Positions 37,191 through 48,100 of a stretch of DNA of 64,000 bases are shown piece after piece (positions within the stretch are counted from its first letter, which is position 1; every line of letters starts with the position of its first letter). A program made the position numbers and the translations under genes. The notes beneath the pieces were generated by a model. That model worked only from the letters and a program-made list of their open reading frames with translations, had not been told where the DNA came from and searched no databases. Source of the stretch: Amblyornis subalaris (taxonomy: Eukaryota > Chordata > Aves > Passeriformes > Ptilonorhynchidae); assembly GCA_018881555.1 (NCBI GenBank), contig JACAXG010000009.1:150589-214588 (forward strand), given 5' to 3'.

Positions 37191-38136
37191 TGTGAGCCTA
37201 CAGTTGCCCACACACTCACATGCCACAATAATCGCCCAGCTAGAGAAACAGAGCTGGGAGTTTTGGCCAGGGGTTTGTTCTCAGGGGCTGCCGCTTAACA
37301 TTGCAAGAGGTAAAGACTTTGAGGCTTGGCTGGAGGGGCCGGGCGCCAGGCTAGGCCTCATTTTGGCTTGGCATTCAGTGAGGACTTTTCATGTGTAGAG
37401 AGAGTGCTGGTTTATTCTGAGAACACTGCTACACTGTGATATCTCTGCAGGGGTCCTGGTGCAGCACAGGGCACAGTGCTACATTGTAACCAATCGCCAC
37501 AGTGGGGGGGGGGGCCCCNGCATGGGGAAGGGGGCTGCTGGGGCTTCTTGCCTCTGCTCTCCATGTCCCCAGCCCAGATTTCTGCTGCACGTGGATTGCC
37601 GCCGGGGTCTGCCCGTCTCTGCTGTTCCTGCCTTCTGCTGGCCGCTCGGTGGGTGACACCAAGGTCCATCGCTCCTCAGTCAGCCCTGCCTGCCTGCGCT
37701 GCTTGCTGCCTGCTGCCATGGTTGGTGCAGACGGGCTGCTGCCCCATGGGTTCACACCAGGAGCGATCTCCCCTCTCCCTCTCCCGCTCGCTGGAGCCGC
37801 CATTGCCGCGTGGAGAGGTCACTGCACTCGAGCCACAGTGCCCCCTGCAGCCATAGGGGAGTCACCGCAGCCTCTCTGCTCCAATGAAGAATCGCCCAAC
37901 GACAGACAAAGGACTGTTACCGGTTTGTCTGTTCTCTTATTGTTGCCATTTGTCAGTCTTGTTATATATATAACTATATAATCCTAGTAAAGAACTGTTA
38001 TTCTTTTTCCCACATCTTTGCCTGAAAGCCCCGTCATTTCAAGGTTATGATAATTTGGAGGGAGGGGGGGTCATCCTTTCTATCCCAGGAAGGTTCTCAC
38101 CTTCCTTGACAGACACCTGTCTTTCAAACCAGGACA
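37191..38136 (+). mobile_element. GC-rich ERV LTR of a second type
   Basis: The 3' end is characteristic of a songbird LTR: CATCTTTGCCTGAAAGCCCC, then a GGAGGGAGGGGG stretch, then CCTTGACAGACACCTGTC and the terminal CAAACCAGGACA ending at 38136. Upstream is a long CT- and GC-rich body (37440-37890), as expected for this family. The 5' end is less clear: TGTGAGCC at 37191 is a plausible start but has no matching target duplication with CGTGC after 38136. Open frames up to 159 codons (37502-37981) are products of the GC-rich body. A G run at 37504-37514 is followed by an ambiguous base at 37519, a sign of sequencing difficulty. Confidence 0.7.
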
Positions 38137-38890
38137 CGTGCAATGAAGGTAAAAAGTCCTACCTTGTTATGCAGCTCTTTGAAGTCATTAAGAGCTTTCA
38201 AATGCTAGAAGGTAGGGATGGGGCATAGGACAGGACTGAGAGAAGGGTATCAATGGGGGAAATTAAAGCAGTTCATCATGTAATTCTATAATTTATTATA
38301 TTAATAATATCAGCACACTGCAGCTCCCAGCTGCAATACAACTGAAGCTGGCAAAGAGCAACAGTAGATATCATGTGGCATCCTAGAGTAGAGTGCAGAG
38401 GAAGGAATTTTGGGAAGGAAAACAGGCAAGCCTTATTGCAGAAATGTTCAGAGATGTTCATCAGACAGAGCAAATGGACCTCAGTTACTGCAAGCTTGCC
38501 TGAGAGCAGTTTATCTGATCTGGGAGGAAAGGTGACTAAACCAAGCCTGACAACATTTCAAGGTGAAGGAACCTGATTTGGCAAACTTGCATGTGTGTAG
38601 TCTGTGTGCTTCTGTTTATCAGCTTGGTTTCGTTTTAGGAGAGATATCCTAGCATGAAGCATAACCTCTGCCAAGCTGCAGCTGGGCAACTTGGATACTT
38701 TGGTCTTCAGCTGATGAATTTTGGGAATTCGTGGGAATGGGCTTGTATTTTTCACAGTGCTATTCCACTTTTACATTTTTCTTATTCTTCCATGTGAGAT
38801 TGAACTTGCACACACTATTAGGCAACATCCAGATTTTTCAAGTTCTTGAAAAGAACGTGACATCACTTGAAATGTGTGAACCATAGTAGG

Positions 38891-38912
38891 ATTTCCTACT
38901 TTTGTAGGAAAT
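38891..38912. repeat. Inverted repeat, 9-bp arms, 4-base loop
   Basis: ATTTCCTAC and GTAGGAAAT flank TTTT, an exact match of arms. Confidence 0.85.
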
Positions 38913-38939
38913 TTGTGCTATTAATCTAGGGGTTTTCTA

Positions 38940-38957
38940 TTTTTTTTTTTTTTTTTT
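38940..38957. repeat. Poly-T run (18)
   Basis: A pure T run; could be the reverse of a retroposed poly-A tail, but no recognisable element lies beside it. Confidence 0.8.
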
Positions 38958-39089
38958 CATGTTGTGTAGTTGTAGCAGTGTCTAAGACAGCAAGGCAATC
39001 CAGAAGATTTTCTTTCTTTTTCTCTTGGCAAGAAATCATGTGATCAGGACACAATTTTTTTTTACTCATATTAAACATTGCTAGACCTT

Positions 39090-39110
39090 AGTAGCACTAA
39101 AAGTGCTACT
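39090..39110. repeat. Inverted repeat, 9-bp arms, 3-base loop
   Basis: AGTAGCACT and AGTGCTACT flank AAA, an exact match of arms. Confidence 0.85.
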
Positions 39111-42100
39111 GAAACACTGTAGGTTAATTTATATGGAAATTATATTTTCCACACTTAAGTGAGCCTCTGGTCAATGGTGTAACGGTTAAGGAGTGGATGA
39201 GAATCAGTGACGAAGTTTAGGATTTCCAGAAGGCTAGACTAATTGAGGCAGCAGAGAAATAAGTGGAGGGCCAGGCCACCTCCAATTCCAGTGCAGAATG
39301 CACAGAAAGAGAAGAAAAAAATTCTTCATTGTCATTACCAGAAAGCTAAGAATTCATTCCAGTCGGAAAGGGAGTTTCTCCCAGTGAAAGAGTCTTCATG
39401 AGAAGGTCAGCTAGGGAAATTTATGCATAAACAGAGAGCAGATTCAAAGGTGATATCTAATTCTGGTTTTCAGATCCATGGGATCATGAAGACAGGTAGT
39501 TTTTCTACACTAGAAATTCATACTCTTTAGTTATCTATTAATATCTATTAATACTAAAAACAAGCAGTGATTTTTCTAATTCATTCAAAATGCAAACAAT
39601 ATATTTTCATTATTAAAAATGTTACATAATTTTCAGTATTGAATATCAGTAACATCTAACTGAGGTTATAAATTCTTTATTTTTTAACTCTGTGGTTTGG
39701 GGGATAATGTAGCAAAAGAAGACAATCCAGATTTAATTTAAAAGAAAAGCATGTATTATTGAAAATTCAAATAAACTTCAAATAGAAGATTCTATTCCAT
39801 TCTTTAGAAGCTCTTAAGAATGTTTTGGTGTCTTAACCTGGTATGTATTGGCAGTGAGAAACATGAAAATAAGAAGCAAACATTTCAGGCAATAATACTA
39901 GAAAACCTTAAAAATTGAAAACAACAATAACGTTTATCTGTGTTCTGCATGACACTCATCTTAGGGAAGTTATTAATACATTTAATGTAAGTGGTATGTT
40001 GAAAATTACTTTCAGAGTTACAGGGTAATATATCCTTTGCCATAGCTTCTCATAAAATAAAGGGAAAATATTTTTAATACATTCATTTCCATAGCACTTT
40101 GAAATATATACAAACTTCCTCTCTTTTTAAAAATATTATTTGCAAGAATTCATGTCAATCAATAACTGTGTTATCATTTCCCAACAAAGAAATAAAATAT
40201 AACAAAAGTTGAGCTTGCAATGCTCAAGGCAATCACAAGAAGTAGTTTGTTTTTTTATCATGTGTCTCTTAGATGTAAAATGAAATGGGGAACATAAACA
40301 AACTCTTTCAGTGGTGATTAGTGTTAGTGAGGTCTTTCCATGATCACCTCTCAAGAAGTTGTTTCTTTGTTGTTGTTGTTGTGCATAGGCTTACATTAGA
40401 AACCTACCTTTTTTCCTCCTTCTTTTCCATGACTCCTGTAGGTCTGTGCTAAAATGGCAGAAGTTGGAGCCAAAACAAAGTTTGTTGTCCGGAGAACTGC
40501 TCACTGCTACCAGCAGTAATGTTTTCTCCATCTCTGTCCCTGCACACGATCCTAGACAGATTTACTGGAAGAGTAAAGACCAGAGGCAAGGTCTATTAAG
40601 AAAATGAATTGGGTTTTGCTGGTTGCAGTGGGCTTCATTAAGCCTGAAGAAAATAAATGGTGCAGGCTCTGAGTGCACTCCTTCCTCTATTCTCTGGACA
40701 AGTCACTTCGTGATGTAGCTCCCAATGCTAGTGACATGGACACATCTATCTACTTTTGGTCTTCTTGGTCTCCTTTTTAACAGTAGGAATTTTAATAGGA
40801 AATGTAGGGACCAAACCCGCAGCAGAACAGCAGTGCTCTTCTCTTGGACAAGAACACCTTCCACAACCATGAGATCTTCTGTACCTTGCAGTCATGGACC
40901 TGCAAAGTACCACCTAGAACCTGGATAAGTCATCCAGATCTGAACTACAGTAGCACTTCAAAGATTTGAAGGCTGGGGTTCTAACAAGTGGTGACAGCTG
41001 ATTTACATTGAACAATATGTGAATTTGTCTCATCCTTCTTTTTATTCTTTTCTCAGCCTCAGGCTTCCTTTCTCAAAAAAAAGGCATAAAAATACATTTC
41101 TATTTTTCTCCCAAAGGATAAATATACATGGTCTGTGAAAACTGGAGTATTTTAATGACACATTTCAGAAGACCACCCATTCCATAACAAGATTTTAGCA
41201 TTTGGCTGAAAGTGGAGCTTACTCAGGGAGACAATTGGAGGTCTCTANATATATCTTCTTAATTAACAGGAGAACATCCTTGTCAGCATCTCTGAATAAT
41301 TTATCCACTCTGTTAACTATTTTGATCCCAAAATTTTTCTGGATATTTTTCCTCTGTGAGTGATTGCAGGAAGAATATTGATGCTTTAATAGTGATATCG
41401 ATCACTTTTATAGCATTTGGCAGTGATTTTTAGCACCAGCTCATAAAACTGGTGGAACAGAATGATGAATAAGGATTTGCAAATCTGAAGAGCTGCACAG
41501 ATATTGGCTAATCACTGCAACATCATGGTGGATCACTGAGCCAATATGCTATTATGCTGATGGGATTATTAACATAGAGTGATTTTCTATACCTTGAAAA
41601 TCAGAGCTCACGACTTCCCACTTATTTCCCTTTATTTTCACTGTTTAATTATAACAACCCCAAACTGCTGAGTACATGCAGTATTTTTAGGGATGTCCAC
41701 CACCTTCCACTTTCCCATAGACCTTGCAAACTGTTTAAGTTCTCAGGTCATAACAAGCCATTCCCAACTAAGGAACTAAAATAACAGACAGCAGGTTGTG
41801 CTGATGCCCTAGCACACTCCCACACATGTACATCATCTTTCTTCTCTTTCCTCTGCCCAACTCATCTCACTTTTGATACAGAGGGAGAAGATGGGCATTG
41901 CACTGCAGCAGCTGAAGCTGGAAGGATGGCCATTGAGAGAGGAGGCAGCAGCATGTCTCCTCATGGAAGTGTAGAAAAATCCCTCAGGGTTTGTGAAGAA
42001 CTGGTAGTGCGCTGAGGGCTTCAACAAAGATCTGCCAAGGCCTCTGAGCACTGCAGGGCACAGATTCCCAGATTTGTCACAGATTGCTTTTCTTTATATG

Positions 42101-42607
42101 AATGTTCTCCCAATTTGTCCCTACAAAACCAACGCACAGAAATCAGACTAAAAACACCATATCAGATAATATTCTCAATCATGAAAGTGCCTTCTTCATT
42201 GCTGCTTGTATTTTTATCTTTTACTTCCATTTTATGTGTTCTTCTCTTTCATGTGCCACTAACTTTCAGTGATGAAAGATTCTCCTTTGCTGACCCTTCC
42301 CGGTTACTGGATGTAGCGAATCTGAAAGGATCATGAGTACCACTGCAATCGGAGGCAAACAGAGCTGCCCTGGAAGGAACTGGTCTGTCTAGCAGGGCTG
42401 GTAGAAATACTAAAGTGGCCTTGCAGGTTTCCTTGGACAAATCAAGGCACTAACTGTGTGTGATGGTTCGTCTTTGAAATGCACCCAGTCATGGAAAAGA
42501 CTGATACACAAATTAAAGGTTGAACCATTGCCTCCTTAGGCTATAACAGCTCTTGATTCCACAATCTTTCTTTGAAGGAGACTCAATAACTCAAGGTGTT
42601 GCAACTC

Positions 42608-43324
42608 TGATGTTGTAGTAGTGGGAGCGGCCGAAACTGCTCAGGCCATAGGCGGAGATGCTGGCATCGATACCTTTTAGTCTGATGCAGGGATGGATGT
42701 CTAGCTGCTCTCTCCCCCATTACCCACAGGGACTCTCTTCACCTCCAGTTCAGCAGCCTGCAAGCTCTTGTTACCATGGCAACTTGTTCTCTACTCCCTG
42801 TTCTGTTAATCAGTTCATAAATAGTTATGTTATCTGGTTAATATGTATTATGTTCCAGAAGATTCTGTTCAACTCAACGCCCCATTGGTTCCCTCCTGAG
42901 GCTCCTCCCTTACCCTATCCCTATTGGTTGCTATGTTATGTCCCCACCTTATCTCCTCCCCCTGACCCTCAGATGATTGGTTTATGATGCTCTCTCCGCC
43001 CCCACTCTGTGGGGTACAAAACCTCATGTAACCTCATTTTCTGCACTCTTCGTCCCTGACCCCTTCACCCGAATAAACCTTCGGTGGAACTCATATGAAG
43101 AGTCCTCCCTCATTCTTCGCCTCTGCCTGCGCGCATCCAACATCAGCCTTAGGAGGCTCCTTAGAGTGAGGGGCTTACCCCAGCCGTGTCGGTGGGCAGG
43201 GGAGATTGCGAGCCGCCTGTGGAAGACAGGGCCGCAGCTCTCGTGCGGGGTACAGCGAGAACCTCCGAGCCTTCCATGACAGGCTGCACGTAGAGGCTCC
43301 TGGAGAGACGTTGCCGCATGATGT
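42608..43324 (+). mobile_element. Solo LTR with 6-bp target duplication (ERVK/alpharetrovirus-like class)
   Basis: The element spans 42614-43318, starting TGTAGTAGTGGG and ending ACGTTGCCGCA. The identical 6-mers TGATGT lie at 42608-42613 and 43319-43324. Signals on the plus strand are in LTR order: three ATTGG (inverted CCAAT) boxes at 42885, 42924 and 42976, a TATA-like GTACAAAA (43013-43020), and AATAAA (43072-43077) about 55 bases later, followed by a CT/GC-rich U5. A 6-bp duplication is usual for ERVK and alpharetrovirus-type integrases rather than ERVL. No internal region remains. The 100-109-codon frames inside are shadows. It is GC-richer than its flanks and its duplication is intact, suggesting moderate to young age. 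Confidence 0.9.
43072..43077 (+). promoter_or_regulatory. Polyadenylation signal of the LTR
   Basis: AATAAA about 55 bases after the TATA-like box and before the GC-rich U5, the standard place in an LTR. Confidence 0.7.
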
Positions 43325-44240
43325 TAAAAGATGGTGTGAGTGGATGGTTTAATTAAACACTATGCAACATCATTGCTCACATAAGACAATAGGTGTGAAA
43401 CCACAAAGGAAGTGATGTTTGTAAAGACCCCATTTATACCTATCTTCTGATGGCAGATGCTTCTGTTCCATGAAAATTTTCATCTTGAGTGTGGAACCAG
43501 TTTATATGTAACCATGACTCATTAGCTTTGATGTTGGTATTTTGGTTTCCTAAAACATATTCAGGGCTGGTTTAAGCCAGAGCACCTCCCATTTTAACAC
43601 AGGGGAACAATGTTCAAAATTGAAAGTGAGGTGAAATACAGTGAGAGATTTTCTCAATGTTCTACTGTGTTATATCTCATTTTTTCTCAGGAGCTCTTCT
43701 CAGCTGAAGCTCTTTCTTACAAGACAAGAGCCCAACTCTGGTAAAGATGGGAGAAGAGCTACAGCTCCACAGTGAGTCACAGAAACCCTACAGACAAAAC
43801 ATTTGTATGTAAAACATACAGTCCTGTGGTGCACAGATTTTGATAGTGTGAGGTTTCAAAATAATAGAAAATTGGTTAGGGAGGTCATCTAATCTGTCTT
43901 GTGCCTCACATTCAAGCTGGCTTATTATTGATAAGTGGAACCACTATGTGTGAATATCTCAGATCACAGAATCCTTATGCATTCTCACTCATGCATTCTT
44001 TTGTGCTTCTCCTATTTTTGCAGCCATGGTTGTACCTGGGGAACTGCAAAGCCAAAGTCAAGTGATACACACTCTTTTAAAAAGATAGGAAGCATTTGTG
44101 TCCCATGATTTAATATCTCGTTTATTGCAGCTATAAAATAAGATAAAAATTTAAATATGCCCGTCCTGCACGTTGTATCACCCTACACATAGAAATGAAG
44201 CGTGTAAAAACATGTCAAAAGAGTTTCATTGAAGTGGGAA

Positions 44241-44263
44241 AGTCTCTACTCAGTGTAGAGACT
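44241..44263. repeat. Inverted repeat, 9-bp arms, 5-base loop
   Basis: AGTCTCTAC and GTAGAGACT are exact reverse complements around TCAGT. Confidence 0.85.
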
Positions 44264-45090
44264 GAGTGTAATGCAGGTTGTCTTAACCTGAATCCATTTG
44301 TCCTTATGTTTTATGTTATAACCACTGCCTTGTAATATCCAATTTCTTTCTCCACAATGCTTGAGTCATTGCTGTGCAAAAGAGCATTTTGTTTCCCTTT
44401 AGCAGATAAGTTTTGGTTAAAGAAGGAAATAGGAATAATAATAGGAAGTGTGACACAACTTTTACAGTGATAGAGCACTGTCAGCCCACTTTAAGGGAAG
44501 GAGTGTCAGTCGGAACAAACTTGGAAGATGGCACCATGAGCGTAAGTGGTGGGAATAAAAATCAGTCAACAGACTGCAAAGCATTTAAGTTAAGCAATGT
44601 TGAAGGTGCACAGATACAGGAAGCTTAAATGTCCTATATCACTATCATCATTCCACGGAGCTATCATTCCCTTAATTGCCAAGGCAGTTGTATTATGTGT
44701 TGGATATGTAAAAAAGGCTGGTTAGAGTATAAAGCATGCACTTATTCCACTTTACTTGAGATTTTCTCACATCTTTAAGAATGGTTTGTTCCAAAGGCTC
44801 AATGCATCTATTTCCTTGTTTTATCAGTGAATGGAAATGAAGACTTAATACCTGTCACACCTCCCAGTGTTCTTACACACAACCAAATAAGTTTCTGCCG
44901 TTATTCTTACTAATTTATTTAATCTTTCAGGTAACTTTGTTCTTTTCAGTAGATATAAAATGAACATGATAGGTGAAGCATAGAAAATGGGATGATATTG
45001 TTCAGCGCCCCTCTACATCTCATAGTGATACTCATGACCAAGATATTGCTTTGTCAGATGTCAGGTTGCTAAGAGGGAGTATCAAGGAAC

Positions 45091-45176
45091 CAAACAAAAA
45101 CAAAACAAAACAAAAAGACCCTAAACAAACAAAAACCCCCTCACCAAAACAGAAGAAGAAAAAAGAAGATACATAG
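45091..45176. repeat. (CAAAA)n A-rich simple repeat
   Basis: CAAAA/CAAA units with interspersed AAGA runs. The Lys-rich tail of the plus frame here is an artefact of it. Confidence 0.8.
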
Positions 45177-48100
45177 AAAACAGAAAAAATTACTAATAAA
45201 ATCAAACATCAATAGATAGTGATGTCTTTTCCTGTGAAAAGGAATGTTGTTGTTTCCTGTGAAAAGGTATGTCAGTTGCTATTCTCATGGTCCATCAAAT
45301 ACTACTATTCTAATAAACTGTCAGAGCTAATCAGAGGGAGCCAGTCAGCCTACCAAAATGTTTTGTGCAGCTGGGAGCTTCATGTCATGATCAATCAGGC
45401 GCTACTGTCTCTGTCACTTTATCATATATGTTTTAAATAAAGCATGATAATCCCTGTGCCTAAAGGGTGTTTTAAAAATTTACTTTTTTTTTTTTGTAAT
45501 AATATGGATTTGCTAATCAAAAGTTTTGCTTTGCTTCAGTAACCTGAGCAGCTTTAGTGAGATGAAAAAAGGAAATGAGAATGAAAGGAATGATGAAGCT
45601 GCTTCTTAAAGAGTTTTAGTTTTTGTTTTGTTTTGGGTTTTCCCCATGGTCAAAACTCATTTGCATGGTTAGGCTGATATAACTCATTTCCACAGATGTC
45701 TTTCCTTACACTATTTAGAAACACAGTACACGGTAAGTATAAATCAAATGTAGGGCTTTCTAAATGTCTGGTCCGAAGTTTTCCCTTCATATAAGACTGT
45801 GAGAAGTACCCTGATTTATGCTGAAGATAAACTTGACATAGTGGCTATTTCATAAAAAAAAAAGCAAATATGAGACTGAAATCCAAAGTTCTGGTCAGGA
45901 TGATAATATTTTTCTCTCAATGAATAAGCATCGTAGGGCCAGGATGCACACAGACTTTCTAAGAGGGCACATTGAAGGACATTGGCTGATGCAATCACTG
46001 CATTACCGCTACCCCACACAGTTTTGGAACCTCTCGTCTCTGAAAAAAGTTAACTGAGGTTCAAGCTCAGTTCAGCCTCCTCTGAACATCCCAGCTATCC
46101 AAAGGACTGTAAATGTTAGTAACTACAGTAACAAACTGACAGAAACCAGAACTTAAAATAATGACTAGACAAAATAGGGCACAAAACAGGGGCAGGGAAA
46201 AGCATAAGCAGCAGAAAACTGAATTTCACTCTCTTCTTGTTTGCAGGCTTATCTAGCTTTCCCAAAGAACGGTTTCCAAAGTATTACAAGCTATATCATC
46301 TATTTTCTTTCTTATTCTTGTTTCCATTTTAGATGATTGCCTAAAGTTTCTCCATCTCTTCCTTCTAATTTCGAGTCATAGTATAAACATTTGGTCTAAA
46401 AGCTGTTAAAGGAGGAGCAGACCATTGGGAGAAGAAGAAAGAATAATTTATAACAGTTAATGAAATTAGTTTTTTCCAACTTTTTTTTCCTACCTATAGA
46501 TTACAAATACTCAAACACATAATTGGTTTTATTTTTTCATGGCCTTTGGGAAAAAATTTCCAGTAAAAACCTCATTTAGGAATAGCTGACTTTAAATATC
46601 TGAGCAGAAAAATAAAAGCATACCCCCTCCAGATCAGTTATTTAGCCACAGAAATGTCATGGTATTATTCATCTTCCTGAGCTTCAACATTTTCTGTCTT
46701 AAAAACACTCCAGCACAGTAGCTGTCCTCCTCTAAGTACTCCATGAAGATTTTAAGCTTATTAAACTGATAAGAGACTGATNAATATTTATAGTCAGATG
46801 GGTTTTTTTCTTTTCTCCAACAACTCAGTGGAAGGTTCAGAAGAAATGTCCAGGATAAAAGTCAGTTTGGAGAAAAACATTAAATAGCAGTGTCTCCTGT
46901 TGATAAAATATCACTAACTTTCTGAAGATTTTCCCAAAGTCATTAGAAGACTTCACAAACAGATCTATATCAATATTTGGACTCCAGGTCTTTGTTCACA
47001 GTCTGAACCTTGTACCTCCATCCTTTTACAGGCTGTGCTCTAGGTTAGAATGTTTTTTATCTTATTTAGGCACATCAAGAAGCTCTTGCACTCTGGAGGG
47101 CCAAAGGACTCTTTGACTAGATAATGAATTTTCTTTCTGTAAAAGGTGTCTAGATGGACCGCTACTGTTTCTCAAAAGCAGATTATCAGATGTTCCCCTA
47201 AAACATAGTTGTAGGACTTCAGGTGGGTACCTCAGCTATTCTTTTGCCACCTTGCTGAACCAACCTTACAGAAACTCAGTGTCTTTTTCCTTGGAGTAGT
47301 GCTAAGACATTCATTATTATCTTAACAGCCAGAAGGGTGTTTCTCCATGCCCTCACTTTGCTCTTCAAATGGTCCCCTGTTAATCCTGTTTGTGTGTCAG
47401 GAGCAGGTACAGGTGTTATAGCCAAGAAGTGTGTGTTGAAGGAACTCTTTTCTGCAAAGAGTTCTGCACCTGCCACATGAGTGACCTGTGCCATGCATGA
47501 ATTCAGGCAAAGAGCTCATTTGTGTCACCAAGTGTTCCTCAGATATATCCCACTTCAGAGGACCTTTGTTCAGCTACATCATGGAAATGGCAGTATTTTA
47601 TCCTTAATAAATATGGAAATTTTTTGTAGAAACTAACCTTCTAATCTGGCATGAGATGAGCCCAACTCCTGCTTGAAAATTGTACCTTTCCTTTGACTCT
47701 GAATGTACAACAAATATTTCTTAGTACTTTATCTGAGGGACCTTTAATCTGTTCTCTTTAAACACATATTACAGCTGTTTCTGTTTATAATCTTTCTGTC
47801 TTTGTGCAGGGCAAAGATCCTTTGACTGCTTTCTGTGGCCAGTTGGGGGAGATCAGATTTTATCTTTCTAATCTTACACAGAACATTTTATTTTATATTT
47901 CTCATATAACTCTAGTGTATATCTTCAAATAAACACAAAAAACTTTGCCAGTCTGAAGGCTACAGGGACTACAGTTCCATTTCTCCCCAAGGTTCATCTG
48001 AATTGTGGGTTGTAGGATTACCTCTCATAGGACAGCAGGCAGCAACAGTGAACTGTCCTTAGAATCACAGATGCTCTGTTTCTATGACAGTCTAGTAAAC

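Larger units (their letters stand above)
38137..42607. other. Unique AT-rich DNA with small hairpins, no gene seen
   Basis: Nothing recognisable as a gene or large repeat. There is an 18-base T run (38940-38957), two 9-bp-arm hairpins (38891-38912 and 39090-39110) and one ambiguous base (41248). At 42181 a 51-codon frame starts with a hydrophobic, signal-like segment; it is probably chance (see findings). A good acceptor-like pyrimidine tract ends with TAG at 40439-40441 but leads to a stop after 25 codons. Confidence 0.5.

Noticed and set aside
40442..40519. Short frame after a strong acceptor-like pyrimidine tract (AG at 40440-40441)
   Set aside because: It stops after 25 codons, has no recognisable product and no following donor that stands out.
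42611..43281. Alternative LTR boundaries TGTTGTAG...CCATGACA
   Set aside because: These ends give no target duplication, whereas 42614-43318 gives a perfect 6-bp one.
43866..43960. CR1-like phrase on the plus strand
   Set aside because: Only about 20 bases resemble a CR1 3' end; the rest does not follow the element's order.
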